Shown here: positions 12,801 to 39,495 of the stretch, in pieces
How the letters are laid out: each line of letters begins with the position of its first letter
Numbering within the stretch: the stretch's first letter is position 1
Assembly: GCF_041146795.1 (NCBI RefSeq)
Contig: NC_135176.1
Span: 15,803,286 to 15,867,285 of the forward strand
Direction: 5' to 3'
Source: Maylandia zebra
Taxonomy: Eukaryota; Chordata; Actinopteri; Cichliformes; Cichlidae
DNA: 64,000 bases
Notes under the pieces: model-generated
What the model was told of the DNA's origin: nothing
What the model saw: the letters and a program-made list of their open reading frames with translations, nothing else
Databases searched by the model: none
Translations under genes and position numbers: made by a program

Positions 12801-13485
12801 TAATTTCCTACCCAGTAGCCAAACACGCCGGTCCGAGTGTAGGTGGTCTGGATGTTTCTGATGTAGGGAAGATGAATCTGTTTGGCAAACAGCAGCAACA
12901 GCAAACCCTGCATCCTCACTGACGTGACCTAGACACAGATGGAGACAGTAAGATTGTATTAAAGTCAAAGTCAAAGTCCAAATTATTTATATAGCACATT
13001 TAAAACAACAACTGTTGACCAAGGTGCTGTACAATTAGGATAATTAAAAGAAATAAAAACATAGGGAGATACGATAAGAGTTAAGAAAAAGAATCATAAA
13101 ATTATTAAATGTTGTAGATTATGCAGCGTTTCTTTTCTTTTTCTTTTCCTCTTTGAATCTCAAACAGTTTAACTGCAACAGCATAAAAATGTATGTAATA
13201 ATATATTTTATGTCTCTTTTATGGATGAAAGAAAAATACAGGAGACTAAAGAGACACATGAAGACAAATATTTCTCCTTTTCCTTCTTTTGTCTTCTCCG
13301 ACCTTGACAAAGCCTCTGGGCGCCAGTGAGTTCGTGAAGACATGGCTCCAGGAGTCTTCTGATATCAGATCTGTGATGAACCTCACTGGGGTGGCGTTTA
13401 CCTCCTGAAGGCTAACACACAGAAAAATAAAAAGAGACAAGTAATGACAGCCTAATGTCTTTGATTCCACTCCTGTGATACATTA

Positions 13486-13560
<75 letters not shown>

Positions 13561-14292
13561 TATTAGCAACATTTGAAACTCAACTGTCAAAAATGTTATT
13601 TCTTACCCAATCACATAGAGATCTGGAGGCGGCTGGGCATCTAGTTGGAGCAAAGAGGTGGCATCTTCAGAAGGCTCTGCTGTGGCCACATTCCAGGTCA
13701 CAATGTGGATCCTTGTGAGAAAAAACTCCCAAATATTATTTACAACGCTACAAAGCTATACACTGTGCATGCTCAACAGTTTGTGTCCTCAAAAAGAGCA
13801 ACACTTATACCATAAAAATACAAAAAAAAAACAAACCTTGATAACATTTACTTTTCCAAAATACACACTTTTGTAATCTTACAAGTTAAGTGGAACCCAC
13901 TAAGAACCACAGATATTATTTTCACAAATACCACTTTAAGAGCTCATTTCTGCACTTTTTGATATGAACTATATTAGTTGCTATGGTATGCCTGTTTCTT
14001 CATGATAAATCAAAGTTTGAAGTGATTTTTCTTTTACAAGCTTTTTAAAAGCCCAAAGTGTTAAAGTCAACCTGAATGCATCTGTGGGAATGAAGCGTCC
14101 ACAGAGCTGAAATGCTTCTTCCAGCGTGCGTGACACCTCTTCACTGGCTTCGTCGTCAGAGCTCATGTCCTCGATGCAGGTCAGCAGCTGGGACAAACGC
14201 TGGCGAAGAACCGTCTTCGCCTTTGAGCCCTGAGATGCCGAGCTGCTCGTGCTGTTCGAGCGCACACGTGGACTGTCTGTTAAAAGTTCCAT
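9808..14292 (-). CDS. inpp5k: Inositol polyphosphate 5-phosphatase K-like (SKIP type)
   Basis: The enzyme removes the 5-phosphate from PI(4,5)P2, PI(3,4,5)P3 and soluble inositol phosphates. Human INPP5K/SKIP acts at the ER and at ruffles, and dampens insulin signalling. Twelve exons on the minus strand give about 519 residues: 14072-14292, 13607-13711, 13303-13411, 12812-12928, 12324-12499, 12118-12229, 11936-12045, 10690-10903, 10470-10607, 10285-10368, 10093-10197 and 9808-9876. Catalytic motifs are intact: [24 protein letters not shown] and SDHKPV. The C-terminal SKICH domain follows ([11 protein letters not shown], then VLGYYS). An N-terminal segment of about 73 residues, rich in Ser and Glu, precedes the catalytic domain and is absent from the human SKIP sequence as I recall it. 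The exon at 13303-13411 has a weak donor, GTCGGA. INPP5J has the same catalytic-SKICH order, but adjacency to pitpna and slc43a2 favours inpp5k. Confidence 0.9.
10905..11000 (-). mobile_element. Possible LINE 3' tail
   Basis: Read on the minus strand, this piece has ACAATGACAATAAAG followed by an ATTCT-type short repeat. That is the usual form of a fish LINE 3' end with its simple-repeat tail, here inserted right beside the acceptor of the inpp5k exon at 10690-10903. The body upstream (toward 11540) may belong to it, but I cannot place it. Confidence 0.4.
12957..13050 (+). repeat. LINE/SINE-type 3' tail fragment
   Basis: The text has a CAAAGT-type short repeat, then ATTTATATAGCAC, then AAGGTGCTGTACAATTA. 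This combination is common in the 3' parts of fish L2-type LINEs and the SINEs that borrow their tails. It lies in an inpp5k intron. Confidence 0.45.
13489..13552. repeat. (TA)n microsatellite
   Basis: About 32 uninterrupted TA dinucleotides in an inpp5k intron. Likely highly variable in length between individuals. Confidence 0.97.
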
Positions 14293-17200
14293 CTTTGAAG
14301 TTATGCCTTAAAAAAGGGTCTTCCCAGTGTATGTGACGTAGTAAAGTTCAGGAGGTTCTTCAGTGCACAGCAGTATTGAAAGTAACTACTTAAAATAAAC
14401 ATAAAGAAAGAGGGAAAATCCTACGGAAGACAGACCTTTGGCTTGACTTCTCCTCAGACTTCTGTGGTTGGGATAGTTGTAGCCATCTGATGCGAGAGGC
14501 CACCGGTCCCTTTGTCCACTCGACTGAGAGTAATATGAACTGATTCCTAGTTAGTCAAATCTCTCTCTGCATGTGCTTCAGGCAGTTCTTCTTTAAAGTC
14601 CTCCAAAATAGCCAAGTTGAACAACTGAAACGCCGAGGGTGAAGGTTGCTGGTGGAGTCCTTTCTCTGGCAGAGTCTTGTGTGATCTGGCTCCGATGGAG
14701 CAGCGACTGACAAAGCAGTAGGGTTGACTCGGGAAAGCAGGCAAGAGTGAGTCAGATTTGGAGTATAATCGCAGGCAGGAGACAGGCATGTGAACTTGTG
14801 CGTGTGTTTTGCTGTGAGTGTGTGCAGCCAAAGAAAGTGTAAGAGGAGGCTGATCCTCCATCAGTATTGCTGCAAGACCTGGGCAAACCTTCAGCTTTTC
14901 TAAGAGGTTTATCACCGCTATTCTTCATCAGCGGAGCACATAGAACAATGCATGTGACCCACAATTACACCCATGCACTGGTGACGAGAGAAAATATCAG
15001 CTTTGGCTTCTTCTGGCGTAAATCTGGGCTCTTATTATATAGACAAAAGGTTATCTTTGTAAACTGGATAGAGGTCGGAGAGGAGTTACAAGCAGCTTTA
15101 GACTGACACACAGTTTTATGACAAAAACGCAAATCATTCTGATTATCAAGTGTTACAGCACACCTAATAGATGTGGAGCAAATTAAGCAATCATTAAGCA
15201 ATCTGCAGCTGCGGCGCTTTTTGCCTAATACTTAAATGGATTAAAGATTTAAAAAGTGAGATAATTATTTAATTCCTAAAATTTTAACATCTAATTAGCC
15301 ACTAAAACACTTTTCTTTGCAAAACGACTCGATTAGAAACCACTGGATATTTCCTTACACAGGACTTAAAATGATCCTGAACTAGACAAACAAGTTTTTA
15401 CTTTTCTGAAGCTAAAAGTGAAACTCAATTTGCTATTAAATTCTAAAAAATAACATGCTGATTGTTGTGTGTTACTGAATAAGTGTATGTAGCTGAATGG
15501 TTTATTAATGGCTGTAAAGCAAAAATAATAAAATATTTGGATGCCTGTGGAAAATACGAAGAAATGGGGACAGGAATAAAGAAAAGTATTTATAATCCTT
15601 GGTGTCCCAATCCTCCCTTTCAGTTCATGTAACAGTGTCACATGCAAAGACTTAGGGCAAATTCTTTAGCAAGCAGAGGTGTTAAGTAGATAATCAAGGG
15701 GCCCACTGGTCAGAAATGATGAATAGAATACTATTTAAGTTTTCTCGCAGATCTATTAATACTCAGATCCAGCAGCCACAAGTTACTTATAAAGATTATG
15801 AAACTGATTATGAAATGCAAGCTGGGAGGGTTACTTTCTTTTGTTTTACTATCTCTACATGTGATCTGTGCTTTCCCTCACATTTATTTCCATCTCTGAC
15901 TTTGTTCCTACCTACTTTGTATCCTTTCATTTACATTAGGAGACAAAGACAGAATTGTGCTGGTCTTACCTGCACTTGTCTGTTCCACCCCTGCCGGTGT
16001 TCATTTTCTCCCCTGTAGGCACACATACGCACAGGCTTGGGAAAAATGTAAGCAAATAGAAATGCCATACGCTTTATCCTTACTACATTCAGTTTGCTGG
16101 GAGCATAGACCAGAGCCGGGCAAAAATAACTAAACAGACAAAGCCAAACCTGACAGGGATGCCCCGGAGTCATTTCTCAAATTGCTTTTTAATCACGTCT
16201 AATCATGGTTAGCCTCGGCCGTGTTAAAGTGACAGTGCCCTGAAGATCACATGTAAACACAGGAAGACTTGAGAGTCATTTTTGGACATATTTTAAATAA
16301 AACTTTATCAAAAATGCTGTAGAAATTATTTGACTTTTTAAAGCTAATTATAAATAGTGGGTGCAATGCATATTTGTTGCCGTTGGCTGCTCTGGCCTTT
16401 GAACTAGTTTTAAAGTAAGTAAAGAAAACAACAACAATGTCCTGGACTTGTGACTAGACTGTAACAGCAACACCTTGTCCTGTTTGTGTCAAAATTGTCT
16501 AATAACTGTGGCTTTGTTATGATAGCTTAGATTATTTGTTTTTCTGGGTTTCTTCCTCACCACCAACCCTTGCTGATGGCTGTGATTGGACACATTAAAA
16601 TTAAATTCAACTGAATTTCATTTGGCCACCTGGGGGCAACAATGTGCACAACAAGCTGCGCGCTAACATATTTGTTATGGCTAACACTCTTTTAGCAAAG
16701 TAGTTGATGGTAGTTCATATAGATATAGATATTAGTCTACTGTTAAACTGGCAATATGACTACCCACATAACATATGTAAGTCCAGTGTCTTTACATTTT
16801 ATCTCTTTTATTGTTGTTGTGCTCTTAATTTAGATCCACAGCAAAATATGTAATTTCTTACCTAGCTAACTGTTTAGAACATTAGCCAAATTAGCTAGTG
16901 AGGTCAATTTCATCGTATATCAGTGTAGATATTAACCACAATAACAACTTGTCACAATATAATAATCGAGGCTATGACAATATGCAAATTTTTATCAAAG
17001 AAGAAAAAAAATACAATTTAAAAGGCAGAAATTATTTAATTTAGTCTTCTATTCTAGTGTCAACTTTTGTTATCGATATTATTTAATTTTAATTATGCAT
17101 CAATTAAGTTAGTTGTTTTTCACTGACAAGTTTTTTGTTCTTTATAACAATGTTACTAACTTCTGTTTTCTTTACCCTTATTATAAGCCCCTCCTTGAAA

Positions 17201-18600
17201 AAGTAACGAAGTCCTAACTTTGGTATTTTAAATTGACCAGTGATTGCAAGAGAAACAGATTGTTGTGCCATATTCATACTTGCCAACTGCTAGTGTGCTG
17301 TAACAAAAACCCAAAAAACAAAAAACCCCACGCAAACAAGTTACTGAGATCGTTTTGCCTTATGAGAACAAAAGCATCCCTCTGTCTAACTAAACCATTA
17401 CCTTTGTCTGTGTGTCTGTCTTGTGGTATCCGGAAAAGCAGTAGACGCTGTGTGCACAGATGACAGAGATGTCCAAAGGGAATCTGTTTTCCTGTGGTGA
17501 GGCTGGTTTGACTGTTTGATACTGTTTTTGGTTTCCTCACTTTGTTCTCAGCTGCTCCCCTCCTGGGTGCAAATTCCCACACACAGCCCACGCTGGACTT
17601 AAGCGTAACATCGGATCAAGCTATTATCCCAGGTTGGTTAACAACCCAGTGAGAAAGTGTTTATGAATAGACATGTCTGTTTATTGACATGGCATTTGCT
17701 TCACTAAAGCCTGCTTTGTATGAAACAATCCTTCATTTTCTTAACAGTATGAAATGTGAAAGGTGCTCTGCATTACACATTAAAATGCTACTTTATAAGG
17801 ATTTTATTGACTGCGTAATGCTTTAATTACGGGGATTCATTCTGTTATTTTTGTGGTCTTGCAGGATGGTTGTGCATGATATAAATAAGCCATCTATAGG
17901 AAGAAAGAAGAAAGGTTATCAACAGAACAGACACAAAGATTAAAACAAACAAAATCACAACATAAAACTTGATTAATACTTTCTGATCTTTAGATTCAAG
18001 AACCAAAATAAATTTTTCATTCATATTTCAACTAGTAAGCTCAGTTTTCTTTTTACTGATAAGCTAAAATATCCTCAGTGGTTCATTAGTAAAGTCAAAT
18101 ATTCCCTCTCAAACATCCATACACTGTGTAGTTTCATCACCATCTAACAAAATATGTAGCAGCTCTCAGCCCCAGCCCATCCTCTGCCTCATAATCAGGA
18201 TTTAAAGTAATCTTTGCCACAAAAAGCCTGATTAATTCTACCCTGCCTACAGTGTTTGTGTCTGTATGTGTGTGGTGTCTGCTGTCTGTGTGTTTTATAG
18301 GTCCACCAGGGGCACCAAAGAATAATATTCAAAAGTCATACTTTGTAGCTTTAATTAACATTTGATGATTTCAACAACTGTTTTGATTTATTTTGCCAAG
18401 GCAAGTCAATGTTCATTTTTTAGCTTATATTTGAACCGTTTTTTGACTGTCTGTCTGTCTGTCACTTTTCCCTTGCATTTAGGAAACATACATTGTCTTC
18501 CATGTTTAAATAATCTCACACCGATGACATCCATTAAAATAATTTTAAAAAAAGCATTCACATCAAACTTATGTACAGTTGCTTTGTTTCTTTTTATTTA
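14293..18600. other. inpp5k 5' side and gap toward pitpna
   Basis: No further coding exon was recognised. The first few hundred bases upstream of 14292 should hold the inpp5k 5' UTR and promoter; no TATA box stands out. From 15000 to 18600 the sequence is AT-rich single-copy-looking DNA with no gene. Two CTCF-like words, CCACCTGGGGGCAA near 16626 and CCACCAGGGGCACC near 18302, were seen but are too weak to call sites. Confidence 0.5.
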
Positions 18601-21240
18601 GTTCTTTATGTCTCCAATGTACAGTAGTGTTATTAGAAGATAAAATGACAAAAAGGCACAAATTCACAATAAAAGAAAGAAAAACAGGAGACGAGTTAAC
18701 AGGAGTGAGAGAGAGAGAGAAAGTAAGAGAGAGAAAGAGAGATTTAACGATTTAAAAACAGTTTGGGATTATTATGGAATCATTTGGTTTCATACTCTGA
18801 TTATAAATCGAGGAATCTAACAACAGATAACTATGAGATTGTCTCTGTTAAACCACGTTCTCTCACAAGTTTGTAGGTTCAGACTTTTAAAAACATCAGT
18901 ATCTGTTCTCAAACAACCACATATTTTTGTCCTTTCTCATGTGTAGCTTTAAGCTCCAACACTCCAGCACCCAGTTGAAGCTGCTCCGAAATGTAGAATA
19001 ATTTCCCCTCGATTCCCCCACTGCTAACCACAGGAGGGCAAAGTCTAACTCGTGCCCCGGCGTCACGAAGGGCCGACGCCATCAGCTAATTATGTGGATC
19101 AATGAAGTGACCCAAGCTGCCGTTCCTTTGCAGAGAGAAGTCAGTGTAGTTCAGAGACTGACAACAGAGGTACAACATTCAGAACAAAAATATATATTTA
19201 TACACTGTCCTGCCAATGAGATGTGGTACCTGTGAGGGAATAATGAAAGACAGGAAATAGTAAACAGGCTCTTTTCTTATTTTTTCCTCCAAATGTGAAG
19301 TGCTGCTTCACTTGAGCAGCCTAAACATCTATAACAATATGTAAGAATGCCTTTTTATGACTACAGTTGACAATATTCCTCAAAATGTCTTACCACTACT
19401 AAATTCAGCAACTAGAACTCAACATTTTCTGATCCTGTGGCCAGCGTGGGGTGTGTAATGCTGAGTAGATAGCGATTAATTAAGAGGATCAAGTGTTAAG
19501 AGGTGTGCTGTAGGCTTTGGCAGGACAGTCTGATCTATATATATGTGTTCATCTACAATAATTTATTTACTATTTACAAAGTCAGTACATACAGTACATC
19601 CACAAACCTCCATGAATCAGTTGGTAGCCCCATCACAGACACTGAGTGAGACACTTGATGGACACAGAGGTGCAGGGATTGAATATCCAGGGCCAGTGTT
19701 TTGGAGTCAAAGAGGAGGCAACACAAAAATGTTTGCCACGATGGCCTTATTCAAGTAATCTGGCATATGCAAACATAAAAAGATCAAACATTATCCTTTT
19801 AAAATTTATAGTTCACAAGGTTGATAATGATCCTCAGAACAGTCCCTTTTAATAATTCATCAGTAATGTGTGTGCACATTAGATTAGGCTCAAAGACAAT
19901 GCTCAAATGTCTGTCAATCATTTACCTTTCTTGTTAATTAGGGTTAGGGCTGAGCCAATTCAGCTCCACGTTTCCCTGTAAACTGAAAACCTGAATCTAA
20001 CCAGATTCAGCGTAATAGTCCTTTAGATTAATGTAGCTTAACATGAGAGTAACTTCTGGAAGTCTTCCAGAAAACTTTTGCATTTTTAAGAATTTCTGCA
20101 AATAACTTATCCTAATTAAAGAGTCAATGGAAGAAATAATTCTTGCAATGCTTGGGACAGACGTCATTTTGACTGATGACAGTACTTGATCGATACCATG
20201 TTTATTTAGTAATTGCAAATGAAAAACCCAATAGTGAAATTGATATTTATACTACAAAATTCAGTAAGTATGCATTATTGTACTTTAGTAATGATTGTGC
20301 ATAAACTACAAAAAATAGGCTTTATTTATCTATTATTTTAAAGTTTCTAAATTATTTTACATGAACTAATATTAGCTTGTTAGTGCAAAATGTCCATAAT
20401 CATTTTCTTGTCTCGTTACCTGTTGCTTTCTCTTTAAGCTTTCCATACTGTTAAAACATGTGCAGGATGTGAAGTAGATGACAGGACGGAAGGAAGGCAA
20501 AGGAGGCCAAACAAACACCAGCAAGAAGAAAAACAAAATAGTGCCCGCTGTAGCTTAATTTGTTCCTTGTTTGTAACTAGGATCAACTTTCTACAAAGAC
20601 ACTCACTACCCTGCATGACACATTCACACTCATGCATACACCCAGAAAAATCCCCTCCAAAACAAAACACAAATTTAAATAGCAACCTTTAGATCCCACA
20701 AGAGAAATCAACCCATGCAAAGACAATAAACATGGAATTTAATGATGAGTAAGCAACTTGAGCCCTCTTGAGTTGAGGCGCTCCAGTTTACTAAAACTGC
20801 AATGACCAAGGAGAGACCAGTGTGTCATGATAGTTATTGCTATTGCTGGATAACACCATTTATCCACTGAAGATGACACAACGGATGACAAGGCAAGACC
20901 TGATGCAGAATGACAGCACAGGTCACCAACAGAAGAATAAAAAAAGACACAGGCCTACACTTGTTTATGACTGTTCCAGTTGTCTGCTCTATATTTTTTA
21001 TTTTGCAGGGTGACACATTTTACCAGCACCCCTCTCAGCTATTGCTCTCTCTGTATTTCTATTTATATGCATTACTCTATACTTATTCAGACACAATCTT
21101 CAATTACGGCAATTTCGAGCACCCCGAACAGCCAAATGAAACTGGGGAGGATCTGCTGAAAGAGGCATGAAAAATACAGCTGAAAAACTTGGTGACCTAG
21201 CAATGTTACAAAGACACACACCACTAAGCCCTGCCACAAC

Positions 21241-21279
<39 letters not shown>

Positions 21280-21280
21280 G
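21241..21280. repeat. (CA)n(TA)n compound microsatellite
   Basis: A CA run passes directly into a TA run. A second TA run lies at 21629-21660. Confidence 0.9.
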
Positions 21281-21622
21281 CAAACACACATTCACAAAGC
21301 AGCAGAAAAGCTAATGAACTTGTCAACATCTTTACAGGGGCAAAAATCGTATCTGTTAGGTCAGATTTATAGCAGAGATAACACAAAACTCTTAGCACAA
21401 TCCCAACCTTGCAGCTGGGATTTGTAGATTTGCAAATCGATTTCAATAAGAAAGGGAAACACTGCATGACACAAATGGAGAAAAGGAGATACAATGACAA
21501 AAAAAGAAGAAATTAAAGGATCAAACAAGCAACACAGCACTGAGCATACAGCTTGGCTTGATCTGGAAAAAAATAAACATCCACTCAGAAAATGTACTGA
21601 ATCATTTTAAAAATCTTGTTTT

Positions 21623-21667
<45 letters not shown>

Positions 21668-21859
21668 CACATATATATGTACTTCAGTACAATTATTCAA
21701 CTCTCCGATATACTTTATATATACACTACTGGGATATCCTAAATAGAAATAAATCCTAAATTGCAGAGATAAATGACACTATTCTCTGTAGTTTAGAACA
21801 ATTTAGACAGAAAGAGAGGACTGACTGACAAGATCTATAATTTTGCTACTGGAGGCCTC

Positions 21860-22087
21860 AGAGCAATTAACATGGGGACACTAGATCAAAAAAAGAAACC
21901 AAAAGTACAGATGAGTGTGAGAGGAGGGAAGGACGGAGAACATCAGCTGAAAACTGGAAGTTTACTGGGTCCAGGTCCCTGAAACCAAATTGGACTGCAA
22001 GAGGTGGGCTTTGGACCGGCCGGTCGGATGTTGCGTCAGTTGAGACAAAAGGAGGATGTGAATCCGCTGGTGTCTGGATATTCTGAT
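21860..22087 (-). other. pitpna: Probable spliced 3' UTR exon of pitpna
   Basis: After the pitpna stop codon (23506-23508) the exon seems to end at 23471 with CAG followed by GTGAAG. A good acceptor, a pyrimidine tract ending TTTTAG, lies before 22087 on the minus strand. Joining them places an intron in the 3' UTR, with the junction about 35 bases past the stop, close enough to escape the usual 50-55-base rule of nonsense-mediated decay. The exon's left boundary is arbitrary. Confidence 0.4.
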
Positions 22088-22171
22088 CTAAAAGAGAAGA
22101 CAGAAAGACAGTCATCACTTACATTGTCTGCTTTTTTTAATTGCCTAAAAAACAATTAATTTCCTTTATTG

Positions 22172-22843
22172 CAGAGGTGGGACCAAGTCATTGTTTTGCA
22201 AGTCTCAAGTAAGTCTCAAGTCTTTATCCTCAAGTCACAAGTCAAGTCTCAAGTAATGTCAGGCAAGTCAGAGTCAAGTCTCAAGTCACTGGTGTAAAAG
22301 TCCGAGTAAAGTCACAAGTCTGAAACTTTGAATTTCAAGTCCTTTTGAGTCTTTAAAAAAGAAAAGAAGTTGTTCCATCTCTGTCTGTGATTCTGTGATT
22401 CTCTTCTTGCATGTTTTGCATATTGCATTTCGGTTTTGTGTTGACTACTTCATAATTTATGTACCTGAAAAAAAATAACTCCTTGCAGCATTTTTGAGCG
22501 TTTTTTTTTCCTTCTTAAAAAAAATCTGGTTAATTTGATTGGCTGTGCTACAGCTCATGCACACATACGTATGGAGTGTGGTTTGAATAAATGAATGAAT
22601 GAACTGAATTAATGGCGCACACTTTCTACATAATATGCGTGTTAAATTTTAGATTTGGGGTGAAATATCAAGCCTTTTCAAGTAAACCGGCTCAAGTCCA
22701 ATTCAAGTCCCAGGTCACTGGTGTAAAAGTCCAAGTCAAGTCACAAGTCTTAGAACATTTTTTCAAGTCAAGTCTAAAGTCATAAAAGTAATGACTCGAG
22801 TCTGACTCAAGTCCAAGTCATGTGACTGGAGTCCACACCTCTG
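22172..22843. mobile_element. Non-autonomous hAT-type element rich in CAAGTC, 672 bp
   Basis: The element starts CAGAGGTGGGACC and ends with CCACACCTCTG, giving short inverted ends CAGAGGTG. It is flanked on both sides by CTTTATTG, at 22164-22171 and 22844-22851, an exact 8-bp target duplication. Both subterminal regions are made of many AAGTC and CAAGTC units in the same sense, typical of clustered transposase-binding sites in hAT-like elements. No transposase is encoded. It lies between the last coding exon of pitpna and its probable 3' UTR exon. Confidence 0.88.
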
Positions 22844-23505
22844 CTTTATTGTTTATTGCATGCTAAAATAAATTGCATGCAGTTAGTGGCATGCTAAAAG
22901 CATACTATTTAGTTAGCATGTAACTAAATATATATGTAAATTTAGTTGGATGCTTTTCTCAAATGTACTCAGAATTCAAGCGTGCCTGCTCTTGTGAACC
23001 TCATTTCCAGCAACAACATGCATGTGAACTAGCCGATAATCAGAGTGAAGAATTTAGCAACAAAAAAGCCTGTTAAATGTGTTAATTGGCAACTTATTAA
23101 GGTCACATTCTGCTGTTTTAGATTCAATAATCCAACATTTGTGATCCCTAATAACCATATAACTTCATTCACTGGCTGCAATTTCTTGTTACTTATACAC
23201 TGTAACTGATATCTGAGATCATTTAAAGGGCTCTTGGACACTAAGGTTTAGCTTAAAACAAGACAAAGGTTTTGCTAATTGATTAATTTCTTAACTACGG
23301 AAGAAAAAAAACACTGAGGTTTCTGGTCAAACAACGCAAACAATTTGAACACATCACCTTGGATTTGGGAAATTACAATGAGCAGCTAGACTGGGGAAAA
23401 AAATTCAGTATTCCAATTAACATGTCATGGCACTAATTTACAATCACACAAAGGACAAAAATAACTTCACCTGATGAGCAGCAGCATTCACGGTCCAATA
23501 CAGCC

Positions 23506-37644
<14,139 letters not shown>

Positions 37645-38871
37645 TTTTTGTGTGCAGTATATCCCGGGATAACAGCCCAATACAGGTCCAGAAAGCAGGT
37701 CGATTCTTCCCTCTGTTAGTCGCTTCTTTTTCCGCTTGCTTCTCTTCCACCTCCCGCTCCCTATGTCATTCTACCTCCACAGTCGCTTATTTTCTTCAAA
37801 TTCACTTCCTGATCGGGGCCGCGGAGCGGCGTTGCTGTTACGCGCAGAGCACCGAGGCCTGTGCAGAGAACACAACACACAGAAAGCGATGGTTCGTCAT
37901 GGGAGTGGTCTGCGGTGGTTCCACAGAACACATCTCACAGACACCAACATATTATAGGGTAGTGTTTGAAACAAAAAAAACACAAAAGTAAGTCAACCCT
38001 CAGGAAACCAGCTGCACGGTCATTTAAGCGGTCTAAAAGCCATAAAACGTCGCTCATTAAACGTTTAGAGACTTTTTCAACAAATATTATTAACAAACAT
38101 CACTCGGGACCCGTGCCAAGTTTATTCACACAAACCAGTAAAGCATCGCTGACCTCTGAGTAGGGTTTTGACTGGTGTCCCCAGAAGACAACATGCCCCA
38201 CCCCTCACACCTGTCTTTATTCGGCTCTCCTCCCTGTCCTGTAAGTGCGCACTGCACAAACAGCGGAAATTCACCAGGTGCGAGTCGTTACGTATGTATG
38301 AGTAAAATAATATTCGACTTTATTGGGTGGAAATGTGTTTTGTGCTAGCAACCAAGGCAGCAGACCCCAAAGCAGTTAAAAAAAAAACCCTCATGTTGGC
38401 ATTCGGGCAAAATGAGGTTCCCTGAACCGTTTTTCTAAAGGGTGTGCAACACTCTGCGTCATCGCTGTCACGATGACGTAGAAGCGTAGTTATTCACCAT
38501 CATCAGAGTATGACACGGAGATCACCGCTGGCACAGACGCACGGTGCGTCAGCTCTAAACCCTTTCCAACAGAGTCCTTGCATCTGATGTGATTATCCTC
38601 TTCCACACCCACTCGATGACAACTCACATGAATTACAGGCTGATCTGTAATTCACTCAAGGACCCCGGAGGCGTTCGGACCACACGTTTCAAGCAAGGCA
38701 TTACAGATCCCTAATCCATGCAGTCCCTCATCCCGAAGACCGGGATGTGATTGCGAATGTGTGAGTCTAAAATTATGTAACGATGGAGTCTGTATTTATG
38801 GCGCATCTGTAACAGTCTGCCCGCATCCACTCATTCCTGTGTCATCTTGGGATTGCCTTTACCTCCTGTAA

Positions 38872-38932
<61 letters not shown>

Positions 38933-38942
38933 GTCTGTCTGT
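38872..38942. repeat. (TATC)n(TGTC)n microsatellite
   Basis: About 15 TATC units followed by three TGTC units. Likely polymorphic. Confidence 0.97.
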
Positions 38943-39187
38943 CCACCGCCTTTTTTACACCGAGTTCCCAGATATGAGTGACGTGCAGGTGAGAGGAGCT
39001 GAGGTGTCAAGTGACAACCATCTGCTAGAGTGTAGTATCAGGTGGCAGTGCTGCCAGGCCTGGTTAAGGGAAACATTTAGTGAGAGTATGCTAGGAACAT
39101 CTGGTGAGAAAACTGCTCAGAACTCCTCTGTTTGGAAATGTTTGGCCACTTTTCTGCACAAAGGCTTATTTAAAACATTAAATTATG

Positions 39188-39495
39188 GTAAATGGCCTGT
39201 ATTTATATATTTATCACTTTTACTAGTCCCTAAGGACCCCAAAGCACTTTACACATCCAGTCATCCACACACTGGTGATGGCAAGCTACATTGTAGCCAC
39301 AGCCACCCTGGGGCACACTGACAGAGGTGAGGCTGCCAGACACTGGCGCCACCAGGCCCTCTGACCACCACCAGTAGGCAACAGGTGAAGTGTCTTGCCC
39401 AAGGACACAACGACTGAGACGGTCCAAGCCGGGTTCGAACCGGCAACCTTCCGATTACAAGGCAAACTCCCAACTCTTGAGCCACGATCACCCAC
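39188..39495 (-). mobile_element. tRNA-derived SINE, AFC-like, with TSD
   Basis: Read on the minus strand the element begins GTGGGTGATCGTGGCTCAAG. It carries an A box (TGGCTCAAGAG) and a B box (GGTTCGAACCC), the internal RNA polymerase III promoter of a tRNA-derived head. The tRNA-unrelated body follows, and the tail reads GTAAAGTGCTTTGG. It is flanked by the identical octamer AAATTATG at 39180-39187 and 39496-39503, so the insertion is complete. Text and order match what I remember of the AFC family from African cichlids. Few visible changes and an intact duplication suggest a fairly young copy. Confidence 0.88.

Larger units (their letters stand above)
18601..23478. other. Downstream region of pitpna
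   Basis: No independent gene was found. The region contains a probable 3' UTR exon of pitpna starting at 22087 and running left, a GA-rich run at 18703-18742, mixed CA/TA microsatellites at 21241-21280 and 21629-21660, and a complete 672-bp hAT element at 22172-22843. The end of the pitpna transcript cannot be fixed: several minus-strand AATAAA hexamers are present between 18590 and 20320. Confidence 0.5.

Noticed and set aside
16620-18315. Two CTCF-like words as insulator sites between inpp5k and pitpna
   Set aside because: Each deviates from the core consensus, and such words occur by chance in a region of this size.
21867-22118. An 83-codon minus-strand frame with a good acceptor, as an alternative pitpna C-terminus
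   Set aside because: The preceding pitpna exon already ends in a stop codon before its donor, and the peptide resembles nothing in the family. A 3' UTR exon is more likely.
38872-38942. Tandem units examined as a CRISPR-like or satellite array
   Set aside because: They are plain tetranucleotide repeats without spacers; CRISPR is not expected in an animal genome.
39420-39495. A tRNA gene on the minus strand, because A and B boxes are present
   Set aside because: The boxes belong to the head of a SINE with a long unrelated body and target duplication; a clean cloverleaf with acceptor stem could not be formed.
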